A DNA stretch of 6,575 nucleotides from an uncultured Prevotellaceae bacterium (GCA_945983195.1 CAMFSS010000119.1:1-6575); one strand, 5' to 3'; positions 1-6,561 are shown, counted from the stretch's first letter. The notes: a model not told the origin generated them from the letters alone. A program made the numbers and translations.

Positions 1-53
1 AGGTGCGTATCACCGTAATTCGCGAAACTCGCGCCGTAAGCTTTGCAAAATAA
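1..53 (+). CDS. rny: RNase Y, C-terminal end only (partial)
   Basis: Only the last 16 complete codons are present; the first full codon starts at base 3 and the TAA stop is at 51-53. The peptide VRITVIRETRAVSFAK closely matches the highly conserved C-terminus of RNase Y (in Bacillus it ends in IKVTVIRETRAVEYAK, from memory). RNase Y is a membrane-anchored endoribonuclease with KH and HD domains that initiates mRNA decay and processing; those domains lie outside this window. The gene is followed after 18 bp by ricT, whose Bacillus homologue is a partner of RNase Y, which supports the call. The short length is the main uncertainty, but the match covers the whole visible peptide. Confidence 0.83.
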   Translation, partial: VRITVIRETRAVSFAK

Positions 54-71
54 CTAAAGTAATTTATCGCG

Positions 72-1412
72 ATGGATAGCAAAAACGATAACAAAGGGTG
101 CTGCCCGCGCTGTAAATTGCAGAGCTTCAACTGGCTTGACGATGTACCGGGCGGTCTAAACGACTTCGACATTGTGGAAGTCCACTTCAAGAACACCCGA
201 AAAGGTTTCTACCGCAACTCGCAGCACCTCGACCTCGCCCCCGGCGACATGGTGGCTGTAGAGGCAAGCCCGGGTCACGACATAGGTGTGGTGGCTATGA
301 CCGGAAAACTGGTACAGCTTCAGATGAAGCGAGCCAATCTGCGCCCCGATGTGGAGATTCTGCGCGTTTTCCGAAAAGCGAAGCCAAGCGACATTGAGCG
401 TTACGAGGAGGCGAAGAAGAAGGAGACCGACACCATGATTCGCTCCAGGCAGATTGCCGCTTCACTCAATCTGAATATGAAAATCGGCGATGTGGAGTAT
501 CAGGGCGATGGCAACAAGGCGATTTTCTACTACATAGCCGACGACCGCGTCGACTTCCGACAGCTCATCAAGGTACTTGCCGAGGCTTTCAAGGTGAGAA
601 TCGAAATGAAGCAGATTGGAGCACGCCAGGAAGCAGGTCGCATTGGCGGTATAGGTCCGTGCGGACGACCGCTCTGCTGCTCGTGCTGGATGTCGAATTT
701 CGTGTCGGTAGCGACAAGTGCCGCACGCTATCAGGATATTTCGCTAAATCCGCAGAAGCTCGCCGGACAGTGCGCGAAGCTAAAGTGTTGCCTCAACTTT
801 GAGGTCGACACCTACGCCGAGGCTGCCAAGCAGCTACCGCAGCGCGATGTACGGCTTGAAACCAAGGACAACACCTACTACCACTTCAAGACCGACATCT
901 TCAAGCGCGAAATGACCTACTCCACCGACAAGTCGATGCCTGCCAATCTGGTGACCATCTCTGCCGAGCGTGTGTTTGAGGTTATTGCCCTCAACAAGAA
1001 CGGTGTAAAGCCCGACAAGCTCGAAATCGACCAAAAGGAGCATCAGGCTGAACTGAAGGAATTCGGCGACATTATCGGCCAGGACAGCGTAACCCGCTTC
1101 GACAAGAAGAAAAAGAAGAAGGGCGGAAACGGCGGCGACCGTCGCAACCGTCAGGGTGGCAATGGAGGCAACGGAAATCAGCGTGGCAACGAGCGAAAGC
1201 AGCGTGGTGAAGGCGGAAACCGCCCGAAGCAGCAAGCCGACAAGCAACAAGGCAATGCTCAGAAGCCTCAGAACGGCGACAAGCAGCAAGGCAATGCTCA
1301 GAAGCCTCAGAACGGCGACAAACGCCCGAAGCAGAAGCCTAAACCAAAGCCAAATGATGCACAAAATGGCAATAAAGAAAGCGACAAAAACACTCCAAAG
1401 GAGCAGCAATAG
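72..1412 (+). CDS. ricT: PSP1-domain protein, RicT/YaaT-like Y-complex subunit
   Basis: A 446-residue cytosolic protein of the PSP1/RicT family. In Bacillus, RicT acts with RicA and RicF as a specificity factor for RNase Y in mRNA maturation, and the complex carries Fe-S clusters; carrying this role over to Bacteroidales is inference. The conserved core covers about residues 30-310. The PSP1 signature is at 178-245, with IEMKQIGARQEAGRIGGIG at 177-195, a cysteine cluster C197/C202/C203/C205, and C234, C239 and C240. There is an extra N-terminal CCPRC (C10, C11, C14). Residues 345-446 form a low-complexity K/G/N/Q/R-rich tail that begins with six lysines and contains a 13-residue unit repeated twice; it is probably disordered and suited to RNA contact. 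The ATG at 72 has no clear Shine-Dalgarno sequence. The gene follows rny by 18 bp, and its 3' end overlaps gldH. Confidence 0.9.
   Translation: MDSKNDNKGCCPRCKLQSFNWLDDVPGGLNDFDIVEVHFKNTRKGFYRNSQHLDLAPGDMVAVEASPGHDIGVVAMTGKLVQLQMKRANLRPDVEILRVFRKAKPSDIERYEEAKKKETDTMIRSRQIAASLNLNMKIGDVEYQGDGNKAIFYYIADDRVDFRQLIKVLAEAFKVRIEMKQIGARQEAGRIGGIGPCGRPLCCSCWMSNFVSVATSAARYQDISLNPQKLAGQCAKLKCCLNFEVDTYAEAAKQLPQRDVRLETKDNTYYHFKTDIFKREMTYSTDKSMPANLVTISAERVFEVIALNKNGVKPDKLEIDQKEHQAELKEFGDIIGQDSVTRFDKKKKKKGGNGGDRRNRQGGNGGNGNQRGNERKQRGEGGNRPKQQADKQQGNAQKPQNGDKQQGNAQKPQNGDKRPKQKPKPKPNDAQNGNKESDKNTPKEQQ
1239..1316 (+). repeat. 39-bp tandem duplication in ricT tail
   Basis: Two direct copies of a 39-bp unit lie at 1239-1277 and 1278-1316. 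They differ at one base (1247 A, 1286 G), a silent CAA/CAG change. Each encodes DKQQGNAQKPQNG (residues 390-402 and 403-415 of RicT). The length is a multiple of three, so copy-number change would lengthen or shorten the disordered tail without breaking the frame. Confidence 0.95.
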
Positions 1413-1860
1413 GCTCGCTTTGGCTATAATACTACTGATGTTCGTATGCTTGGGTTCATGTCAACCCAAGCATACGGATTTTACGGAGTTCCGCCATATT
1501 CCTTCCTGTGGCTGGCTTAAAAGCGCACCACTACATTTCACTCCGGTTTTGGCCGACTCTGCACATACCTACACACTGTCGATTGCCGTGAGGCACAGCA
1601 ATGAATATGCCTTTAGCAACGCAAGCATGACAGTCGACCTCATCGGCGCCGACACCATTGTGAATCGCAAGCGTGTGAATCTGCGTCTTGCCGACGATGC
1701 CGGCAACTGGCTCGGCAGCGGCGTTGGCGCGCTCGATCAGGTCCGGTCGCCACTCTGCACCGGTATTCGTGCTGGGGAAGTGACAAAAATTGTAGTATGG
1801 CAGGGTCTTGACACCGACACTTTGTCGCACATTACCGAAGTGGGTATTATTTTAGATTAA
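1366..1860 (+). CDS. gldH: GldH-family lipoprotein
   Basis: A 164-residue lipoprotein from the chosen ATG at 1366. The N-terminus has a basic n-region (MAIKKATKTLQRSSNR), a hydrophobic stretch (residues 17-30) and a lipobox LGSC with the lipidated cysteine at residue 32. The mature part resembles GldH, including HIPSCGWLKSAPLHF and repeated threonine-rich beta segments. GldH is required for gliding in Flavobacterium; it is also kept in non-gliding Bacteroidales, where its role is unclear. The frame is open upstream to an ATG at 1156, but those extra 70 residues are an out-of-frame reading of the ricT tail and would bury the signal peptide. ATG 1354 or 1357 would add only three or four residues and cannot be excluded. 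The overlap with ricT is 47 bp from 1366, so translational coupling is possible. Confidence 0.82.
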   Translation: MAIKKATKTLQRSSNRLALAIILLMFVCLGSCQPKHTDFTEFRHIPSCGWLKSAPLHFTPVLADSAHTYTLSIAVRHSNEYAFSNASMTVDLIGADTIVNRKRVNLRLADDAGNWLGSGVGALDQVRSPLCTGIRAGEVTKIVVWQGLDTDTLSHITEVGIILD

Positions 1861-1883
1861 TTAACATTGGGTAAATCAAGTGT

Positions 1884-2531
1884 ATGGACACCTCCTGCGT
1901 TGATTCGATTATATTCGACATGGACGGCACACTGTGGGATGCCACCGCGTCATATTGTGAGATTTGGCGTATCTGTTTCGCAAATCGCGGTGTGTGCTTC
2001 CCTTTCAGCGACGATGAAATAAAAGCCTATATGGGCACTCCAATCGACGGCATTTTCGACGATATAGTGCGCCGCACAGGCGTGGAGTTCGACCGCGAAT
2101 CGTTTCTCAGCGAAATTTCGCGCGTTGAAGACGAGGAAATGCTGCGGCTTGGCGGCAAACTGTTCCCGGGAGTTGTCGATGGCTTGCGTAGGCTTTCGAA
2201 GCACTACCGCCTCTTCATGGTGAGCAATTGCAGCCGCTACGGACTGCGCAATTTCATGGCTTTCACCGGCACTGCGCCCTATTTCACAGGGTCGCTCTCC
2301 TATGGGCAGCGTAACGTGCCCAAAAGCGAGAATATCCGTGAAATAATACGGCAATATGGACTGAAATGCCCCATTTACTTCGGCGACACGCAGAGCGACT
2401 GCGACGAAACGCACCGTGCAGGCATAAATTTTGCATTTGCCTCCTATGGGTTCGGCAAGTGTTCCGACTTCGATTTGCAGTTTGCGAGCTTTGCCGAATT
2501 TACCGACTATTTTCTAAAAAACAAAGAATGA
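1884..2531 (+). CDS. HAD-superfamily hydrolase, phosphoglycolate phosphatase-like
   Basis: A 215-residue soluble haloacid dehalogenase-family phosphatase, close to the usual length for this class. All four HAD motifs are visible. Motif I is FDMDGT with nucleophile D12 and acid/base D14. Motif II is the serine of MVSNCS (S114). Motif III is a lysine, K147 in VPKSEN. Motif IV is GDTQSDCDE with metal-binding D168 and D172. An alpha-helical cap lies between motifs I and II (about residues 20-95), as in subfamily I enzymes such as Gph and beta-phosphoglucomutase. The substrate cannot be read from the sequence; a small phosphate monoester is expected. The ATG at 1884 is 23 bp after gldH, and the TGA overlaps the next gene's ATG (ATGA, 2528-2531), which implies coupled translation with the M24 peptidase gene. 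Confidence 0.88.
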   Translation: MDTSCVDSIIFDMDGTLWDATASYCEIWRICFANRGVCFPFSDDEIKAYMGTPIDGIFDDIVRRTGVEFDRESFLSEISRVEDEEMLRLGGKLFPGVVDGLRRLSKHYRLFMVSNCSRYGLRNFMAFTGTAPYFTGSLSYGQRNVPKSENIREIIRQYGLKCPIYFGDTQSDCDETHRAGINFAFASYGFGKCSDFDLQFASFAEFTDYFLKNKE

Positions 2532-3706
2532 ACGATATGATACCTCATGGATTAAGCAATGAAATGGCTCTGCGCAACAGTCGCATTGCCGACCGTCTGA
2601 AATCTCAGGGAATCGACGCTATTCTCGTGAGCGAGAACGCTAACCTTTACTACACTTCAGGCCGCGTGTTCTGCGGCTTCACCTATATCACTGCCGACGG
2701 TGCAGTGACCTACTTTGTGCGCCGCCCGGTGGGGCTAACCGGCGACAATGTGCACTACATTCGCAAGCCCGAGCAGATTGCCGAGCTTCTCCCTGCAATG
2801 CCGGCTACAATAGCCCTTGAGCTTGATGTGGCTCCATTCAGCACTGTGGAGCGGCTGCGAAAAGTGTTTGGCAATGCACAAGTTTCCAATGGCAGCGACA
2901 TTCTGCGACGCTGCCGCGCCGTAAAGACTCCCTACGAAATTGCACGCCTCACCGAGAGCGGCGTGCATCATGCAATGGCTTACAGCCGCATTCCTCGCAT
3001 CTACCGCGGCGGCATGACCGACGTGGAGCTGCAAGTGGAGATTGAGCGTGTGCTGCGCAACGAGGGCTGCCTGGGGCAGTTCCGCATTGCCGGCGGCTCT
3101 ATGGAGCTTTTCATGGGTAACCTTCTCACCGGCGACAATGCCGATGCACCGTCGCCCTACGACTTCGCTATGGGTGGTGCAGGACTCGATCTCTCGCTGC
3201 CTGTAGGCTGCAACGGCTCGCCAATTCGCCCGGGACAGACGGTGATGGTCGATATGTGCGGTAATTTCACCGGATACATGACCGACATGACCCGTGTGTA
3301 CTACGTAGGGCACCTCGACGAAACCGCAGCAAAGGCACACCGGCTGTCGATCGACATTCACCACCGTCTTGCCGAGGAGTTCCACGCAGGCTGTGAGGCA
3401 AAGCGCATGTATGAAGTGGCTGTGGAAATGGTGACCGCCGCCGGAATGGAGGACTACTTCATGGGGCACACTCAGAAAGCAGGTTTCATTGGTCACGGTG
3501 TAGGAATCGAGGTCAATGAGCTTCCGGTGCTTGCTCCGCGCAGCCGCGATGTACTCGAAGAGGGTAATGTGATAGCCCTTGAGCCTAAATTCGTGATTCC
3601 GCACGTGGGCGCAGTGGGCGTGGAAAGCACTTATGTTGTTCGCAACGACCGCCTCGAATGTATCACCAATGCCCCCGAAGAGATCACCGAACTGCTCTAC
3701 TACTAA
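2528..3706 (+). CDS. M24-family metallopeptidase (Xaa-Pro peptidase-like)
   Basis: A 392-residue protein with an N-terminal creatinase/prolidase-type domain (about residues 12-130) and a C-terminal pita-bread M24 domain (about 140-385). The five dinuclear-metal ligands are all present: D242, D253, H323, E352 and E366. Their spacing (11, then 29 and 14) matches prolidases. Members typically release N-terminal residues next to proline, or split Xaa-Pro dipeptides, in the cytosol. Two accessory active-site histidines of prolidase appear replaced, by V226 and by N330 in GHGVGIEVNELP, so specificity or activity may differ. The start is set at ATG 2528 because it overlaps the HAD stop as ATGA; the frame is open upstream to 2366, but that part is an out-of-frame reading of the HAD gene. 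ATG 2537 and 2561 are alternatives. No signal peptide or membrane segment is seen. Confidence 0.88.
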   Translation: MNDMIPHGLSNEMALRNSRIADRLKSQGIDAILVSENANLYYTSGRVFCGFTYITADGAVTYFVRRPVGLTGDNVHYIRKPEQIAELLPAMPATIALELDVAPFSTVERLRKVFGNAQVSNGSDILRRCRAVKTPYEIARLTESGVHHAMAYSRIPRIYRGGMTDVELQVEIERVLRNEGCLGQFRIAGGSMELFMGNLLTGDNADAPSPYDFAMGGAGLDLSLPVGCNGSPIRPGQTVMVDMCGNFTGYMTDMTRVYYVGHLDETAAKAHRLSIDIHHRLAEEFHAGCEAKRMYEVAVEMVTAAGMEDYFMGHTQKAGFIGHGVGIEVNELPVLAPRSRDVLEEGNVIALEPKFVIPHVGAVGVESTYVVRNDRLECITNAPEEITELLYY

Positions 3707-3751
3707 CCCACAATACAGCTATTCCAGTCACTCCATTAATCACTGAAACAA

Positions 3752-5689
3752 ATGCTCAATAAAGAACACAAGGAACTAATTGCCAAGCATCTAAGCAACG
3801 AAATATTCCACACAGTAGGTAGCACTGCCGACTCCATAGGCCGTGAATGTTACGTGGTGGGGGGCTATGTGCGCGACATTTTCCTGCATCGCCACTCAAA
3901 GGACATCGACTTCGTGACCGTGGGTAGCGGAATTGAAGTGGCTGAAGCTGTAGCCAAGGCACTCGGAAAGCACACTTCGCTCGCAGTGTTCCGCAATTTC
4001 GGCACAGCACAGGTGAAAAACCGCGGCATTGAGCTGGAATTTGTGGGTGCTCGCCGTGAATCATACGACCGCAACAGCCGCAAACCGATTGTGGAGGACG
4101 GCACGCTCGACGACGACCAGCGACGACGCGACTTCACCATCAATGCTATGGCTATCTGCGTCAACCATAGCCGCTATGGCGAACTGCTCGACCCATTCGA
4201 CGGAATGGGCGACATGGCACGCCGCATTATCCGCACTCCGCTCGACCCCGACATCACTTTCAGCGACGACCCGCTGCGAATGATGCGTGCCGTGCGTTTT
4301 GCCACACAGCTCGATTTCGACATTTTCCCCGACACTTTCAATGCTCTGCGACGCAACCGCAAGCGCATAGAAATAATCTCGCGCGAGCGCATCGCCGATG
4401 AGCTGATGAAGATAATGGCTTCAAAGCACCCCTCACGCGGATTCATGCTGCTCAACAAGTGCGGACTGCTGGAGCTTATTATGCCCGAACTTGCCGCACT
4501 CAGTGGCATAGAAACGGTGAACGGACGAGGCCACAAGGACAACTTCCTGCACACTATGCAGGTTCTTGAAAATGTAGCAGCCAAGAGCGACAAGGTGTGG
4601 CTGCGATGGGCTGCCCTGCTCCACGACATAGCCAAACCAGCGACAAAGCGTTACGATGCCAAAATTGGCTGGACTTTCCACAACCACAACTTCATTGGCG
4701 AGAAGATGGTTCCACGCATCTTCAAGCGTATGAAGCTGCCCATGAACGAGCACATGAAGTATGTGCAGAAGCTCGTAGGACTGCACATGCGCCCCATCGC
4801 TCTCGTTGAAGAGGAGGTAACCGACTCTGCCGTGCGTCGCCTGCTTTTCGATGCCGGTGACGACATCGACGACCTGATGACACTCTGCGAGGCTGACATC
4901 ACCTCGAAAAACCAGGAGAAAGTGCGCCGTTTCCTCGACAACTTCATCATAGTGCGCCAAAAACTTGTAGAACTGGAAGAGAAGGACCGCGTGCGCAATT
5001 TCCAACCGCCTGTGACCGGCGAGGAAATCATGGCTACATTCGGAATAGCTCCCTGCCGCGAAATCGGCGTAATAAAGGAGGCTATAAAGAATGCCATTCT
5101 CGACGGAGTGATTGCCAACGACTATGCCGAAGCATACCGACTGATGCTGCACGAAGCTGAAAAGTTAGGGCTTAAGCCTGTTGTTGCTGCAAAAAGCACC
5201 GATGAACTGCTCAACGAAGAATTTTGCGAAACGTGGGAGTCGCCAATCGGACGTATTGTAGTGAAAGCGTCGCACAATGGCGTGCGCGAATGCCAGTTCA
5301 TCGCACAAGATGTAGAGGAGCAGGCTGTCAAGGGCAACCACATCACCGCACAAGCCGTGAAGGAGTTGAAAGAATACTTTGCCGGACGCTTGCGCAATTT
5401 CACCGTGCGGCTCGACCTCCGCGCCGACACCGAATTTCGACACCGTGCATGGGAAGCACTGCAACGTATCCCCTACGGCACCACAATCAGCTACGCACAG
5501 CAGGCAGAGGCAATGGGCTGCCCGAAAGCCACGCGTGCCGTGGGAGCCGCCAACGGAAAGAACCCGGTGTGCATCATCATACCCTGCCACCGCGTAATTG
5601 CAGCCAACGGAACACTCGGCGGCTACTCAGCCGGCCTCGACCGCAAGCACTACCTCCTCACCCTCGAGCATCCCCAAAAAGCACGATAA
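3752..5689 (+). CDS. cca: CCA tRNA nucleotidyltransferase (HD domain) fused to O6-alkylguanine-DNA alkyltransferase
   Basis: One uninterrupted 645-residue frame carries two complete enzymes. Residues 1-476 are a class II CCA-adding/poly(A) polymerase-family protein: VVGGYVRD (35-42), catalytic D51 and D53 (DID), RRRDFTINAMA (124-134), DDPLRMMRAVRF (172-183), then an HD domain (H267, H291-D292, H310, H312, H345). This half would build or repair the tRNA 3' CCA end. Residues 492-645 are an Ogt/MGMT-type suicide alkyltransferase with acceptor C612 in IPCHR, H613, hinge N604, arginine finger R595, Y581 and E639; the offsets from the cysteine match human AGT. This half would remove alkyl groups from O6-guanine in DNA. 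The linker (about 477-491) has no stop or ATG, and the nearest in-frame ATG is at 5144 (M465). Both halves look intact. The gene is 45 bp after the M24 gene and ends 18 bp from the convergent minus-strand frame. Confidence 0.92.
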   Translation: MLNKEHKELIAKHLSNEIFHTVGSTADSIGRECYVVGGYVRDIFLHRHSKDIDFVTVGSGIEVAEAVAKALGKHTSLAVFRNFGTAQVKNRGIELEFVGARRESYDRNSRKPIVEDGTLDDDQRRRDFTINAMAICVNHSRYGELLDPFDGMGDMARRIIRTPLDPDITFSDDPLRMMRAVRFATQLDFDIFPDTFNALRRNRKRIEIISRERIADELMKIMASKHPSRGFMLLNKCGLLELIMPELAALSGIETVNGRGHKDNFLHTMQVLENVAAKSDKVWLRWAALLHDIAKPATKRYDAKIGWTFHNHNFIGEKMVPRIFKRMKLPMNEHMKYVQKLVGLHMRPIALVEEEVTDSAVRRLLFDAGDDIDDLMTLCEADITSKNQEKVRRFLDNFIIVRQKLVELEEKDRVRNFQPPVTGEEIMATFGIAPCREIGVIKEAIKNAILDGVIANDYAEAYRLMLHEAEKLGLKPVVAAKSTDELLNEEFCETWESPIGRIVVKASHNGVRECQFIAQDVEEQAVKGNHITAQAVKELKEYFAGRLRNFTVRLDLRADTEFRHRAWEALQRIPYGTTISYAQQAEAMGCPKATRAVGAANGKNPVCIIIPCHRVIAANGTLGGYSAGLDRKHYLLTLEHPQKAR

Positions 5690-5707
5690 TTGTAGGGAAG
5701 CTCGGGG

Positions 5708-5866
5708 CTAATACTTGAGGGAATACACTATTCTTCTGGCACTGTCGTGCGGGAAATGGGCTATTTCCACGTAGAAATCCTTTTCGAGCGAGGAGTAGAG
5801 CATCGCAGTCATGTCATCGCTGCTGGCAGGGTCGGGCTTGAACAGATTCCACGTTCCTTGCACCCC
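5708..5866 (-). pseudogene. In-frame 3' extension of the minus-strand gene beyond the TAG
   Basis: Directly after the TAG at 5869-5867, the same minus-strand frame stays open for 52 codons and ends at a second TAG (5710-5708). The predicted peptide looks like ordinary protein (it includes GTWNLFKPDPASSDDM and ends in HDSARRIVYSLKY), and its codons are GC-rich at third positions like those of the operon genes. Because both sides share one frame, a single indel cannot explain the break. One substitution can: CAG, GAG, AAG or TGG to TAG. It may be the detached end of a decayed gene, a read-through extension, or the remnant of another gene. No family is recognised. Confidence 0.5.
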
Positions 5867-6286
5867 CTAATGCTGCAAGCCTTTTACGGCGCGACATTCA
5901 TTCGGGTACTTTTTATCCACTCTGAAGCCTACAATGGAATCAGGCGACGAAAAGGCGCATATATTGAATGCAAATAGTCTGCCAAATTCCATATTTCCAC
6001 CGCAATACTTTGCCGGCATAAACACAGGCAAGCCTATAGAAATGTTTGACGTAGGCAATTTCAACAGCATCTGCAAGTCATCATTCGTGATTTTAGGCGG
6101 TTGATGGTCGTCGAATGCATCTACTGCAAGCTTATATGCCAACAGCGACAGGGTCTTGAAATCACCCTGACAGACGTCATACAAACCATTGTTATAGCCA
6201 AGATGGCGATCAACGATTAGTTGAAATATACCTTCTGCCACATCGCGTTTTTCCGCGATTGTCATTTCGGCAACTAATTTCTTCAT
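5867..6286 (-). CDS. Hypothetical protein, possibly truncated by an in-frame TAG
   Basis: A 139-residue frame on the minus strand, starting at ATG 6286-6284 and ending at TAG 5869-5867. I do not recognise the family. No signal peptide, membrane helix or catalytic signature is evident. The N-terminal half looks helical (MKKLVAEMTIAEKRDVAEG onward), and the C-terminal half looks beta-rich with many aromatic residues. An AAAGGA sequence (6294-6289) sits two bases before the ATG, close for a Shine-Dalgarno site, and a -7-like box lies about 65 bp upstream. The base composition is more AT-rich than the operon genes, which fits a lineage-specific or acquired gene. The same frame continues beyond the TAG for 52 codons with coding-like content, so the ancestral protein was probably about 192 residues. 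It is convergent with the CCA-alkyltransferase gene. Confidence 0.6.
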   Translation of the reverse strand: MKKLVAEMTIAEKRDVAEGIFQLIVDRHLGYNNGLYDVCQGDFKTLSLLAYKLAVDAFDDHQPPKITNDDLQMLLKLPTSNISIGLPVFMPAKYCGGNMEFGRLFAFNICAFSSPDSIVGFRVDKKYPNECRAVKGLQH

Positions 6287-6350
6287 TATCCTTTATTATA
6301 GTAATTAACAACCAAATACGCCTAAAAGAGCATCCATGCTCCGGCAAGTG

Positions 6351-6358
6351 CAAATATA
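6351..6358 (-). promoter_or_regulatory. Bacteroidales-type -7 element for the minus-strand gene
   Basis: The minus strand reads TATATTTG, a full match to the Bacteroidota primary-sigma -7 consensus TAnnTTTG. It lies about 65 bp before the ATG at 6286, which predicts a leader of nearly 60 nt. No good TTTG-type -33 element is visible at the expected distance, so the call rests on the -7 box and position. Confidence 0.45.
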
Positions 6359-6440
6359 GCACTAAATCCAGGAAATTCCACCCATTTCAGCCGTTTTTTT
6401 CAGCAACAACGCCATTATAGTGTAAAGAACAAAAAAAGGT

Positions 6441-6463
6441 AAAATGTACGCGTAAAGCATTTT
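6441..6463. promoter_or_regulatory. AT-rich dyad with TACGCGTA palindrome, possible operator
   Basis: AAAATG (6441-6446) and CATTTT (6458-6463) are exact inverted repeats separated by 11 bases, and the 8-bp perfect palindrome TACGCGTA (6447-6454) lies between them. It sits between two outward-facing -7 boxes, where no terminator is needed, so a regulator site is more likely. Functional assignment is inference. Confidence 0.25.
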
Positions 6464-6499
6464 TTGTACTTGAAATTTTTTCATTATCCGGAAAACGAC

Positions 6500-6507
6500 T
6501 ATCTTTG
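6500..6507 (+). promoter_or_regulatory. Bacteroidales-type -7 element facing out of the window
   Basis: TATCTTTG matches TAnnTTTG exactly. A T-rich stretch (6476-6481) about 18 bp upstream could stand in for a weak -33 element. Transcription would start near 6514 and run right, through the 15-bp repeats, toward a gene outside the window. Confidence 0.55.
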
Positions 6508-6521
6508 TAGCGAAACCGCCA

Positions 6522-6561
6522 TTTCGGAACTCGCTGTTTCGGAACTCGCTGTTTCGGAACT
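6522..6561 (+). repeat. 15-bp tandem repeat, 2.67 copies, in a predicted 5' leader
   Basis: The unit TTTCGGAACTCGCTG occurs exactly at 6522-6536 and 6537-6551, followed by a 10-base partial copy at 6552-6561. Each unit boundary forms the near-dyad GTTTCGGAAC (ATTTCGGAAC in the first). Upstream CGAAAC (6511-6516) is complementary to GTTTCG at 6536-6541 and 6551-6556, so alternative RNA hairpins are possible. The array begins about 15 bp after the -7 box. Confidence 0.9.

Noticed and set aside
1105..1130. A-rich lysine codon run in ricT as a programmed frameshift into the gldH frame
   Set aside because: The run GAAAAAG is not a good slippery heptamer in this frame, and entering the gldH frame would need a +1 shift. 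It would also bury the GldH signal peptide inside a fusion.
834..1409. 191-residue minus-strand frame with hydrophobic stretches resembling membrane helices
   Set aside because: It is antisense to the K/Q/G-rich ricT tail. The Leu/Val runs are the complement of Lys/Gln codons and do not indicate a real membrane protein.
1821..1883. TTTG at 1821 and TATTTTAG or TAACATTG further on as a promoter for the HAD gene
   Set aside because: Each -7 candidate has a mismatch to TAnnTTTG and the spacing to the -33-like TTTG is not right. Tight gene packing makes read-through transcription more likely.
2366..2527. Upstream extension of the M24 frame
   Set aside because: These codons read the HAD gene out of frame and give an Arg/Cys-rich peptide with no family similarity. 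The ATGA overlap at 2528 is a natural start.
2735..3604. Long minus-strand frame of 289 codons inside the M24 gene
   Set aside because: It is an antisense shadow: the plus strand encodes a complete M24 domain with all metal ligands, while the minus-strand product is rich in His and Cys with no domain.
5687..5725. Possible terminator between the convergent genes
   Set aside because: Only short imperfect pairings such as AGC with GCT around 5698-5709 are present, with no stable GC stem followed by a T run on either strand.
5747..5977. 76-residue plus-strand frame
   Set aside because: It lies entirely opposite the minus-strand frame, which has more protein-like content on both sides of its TAG. 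It has no recognisable motif or good start context.
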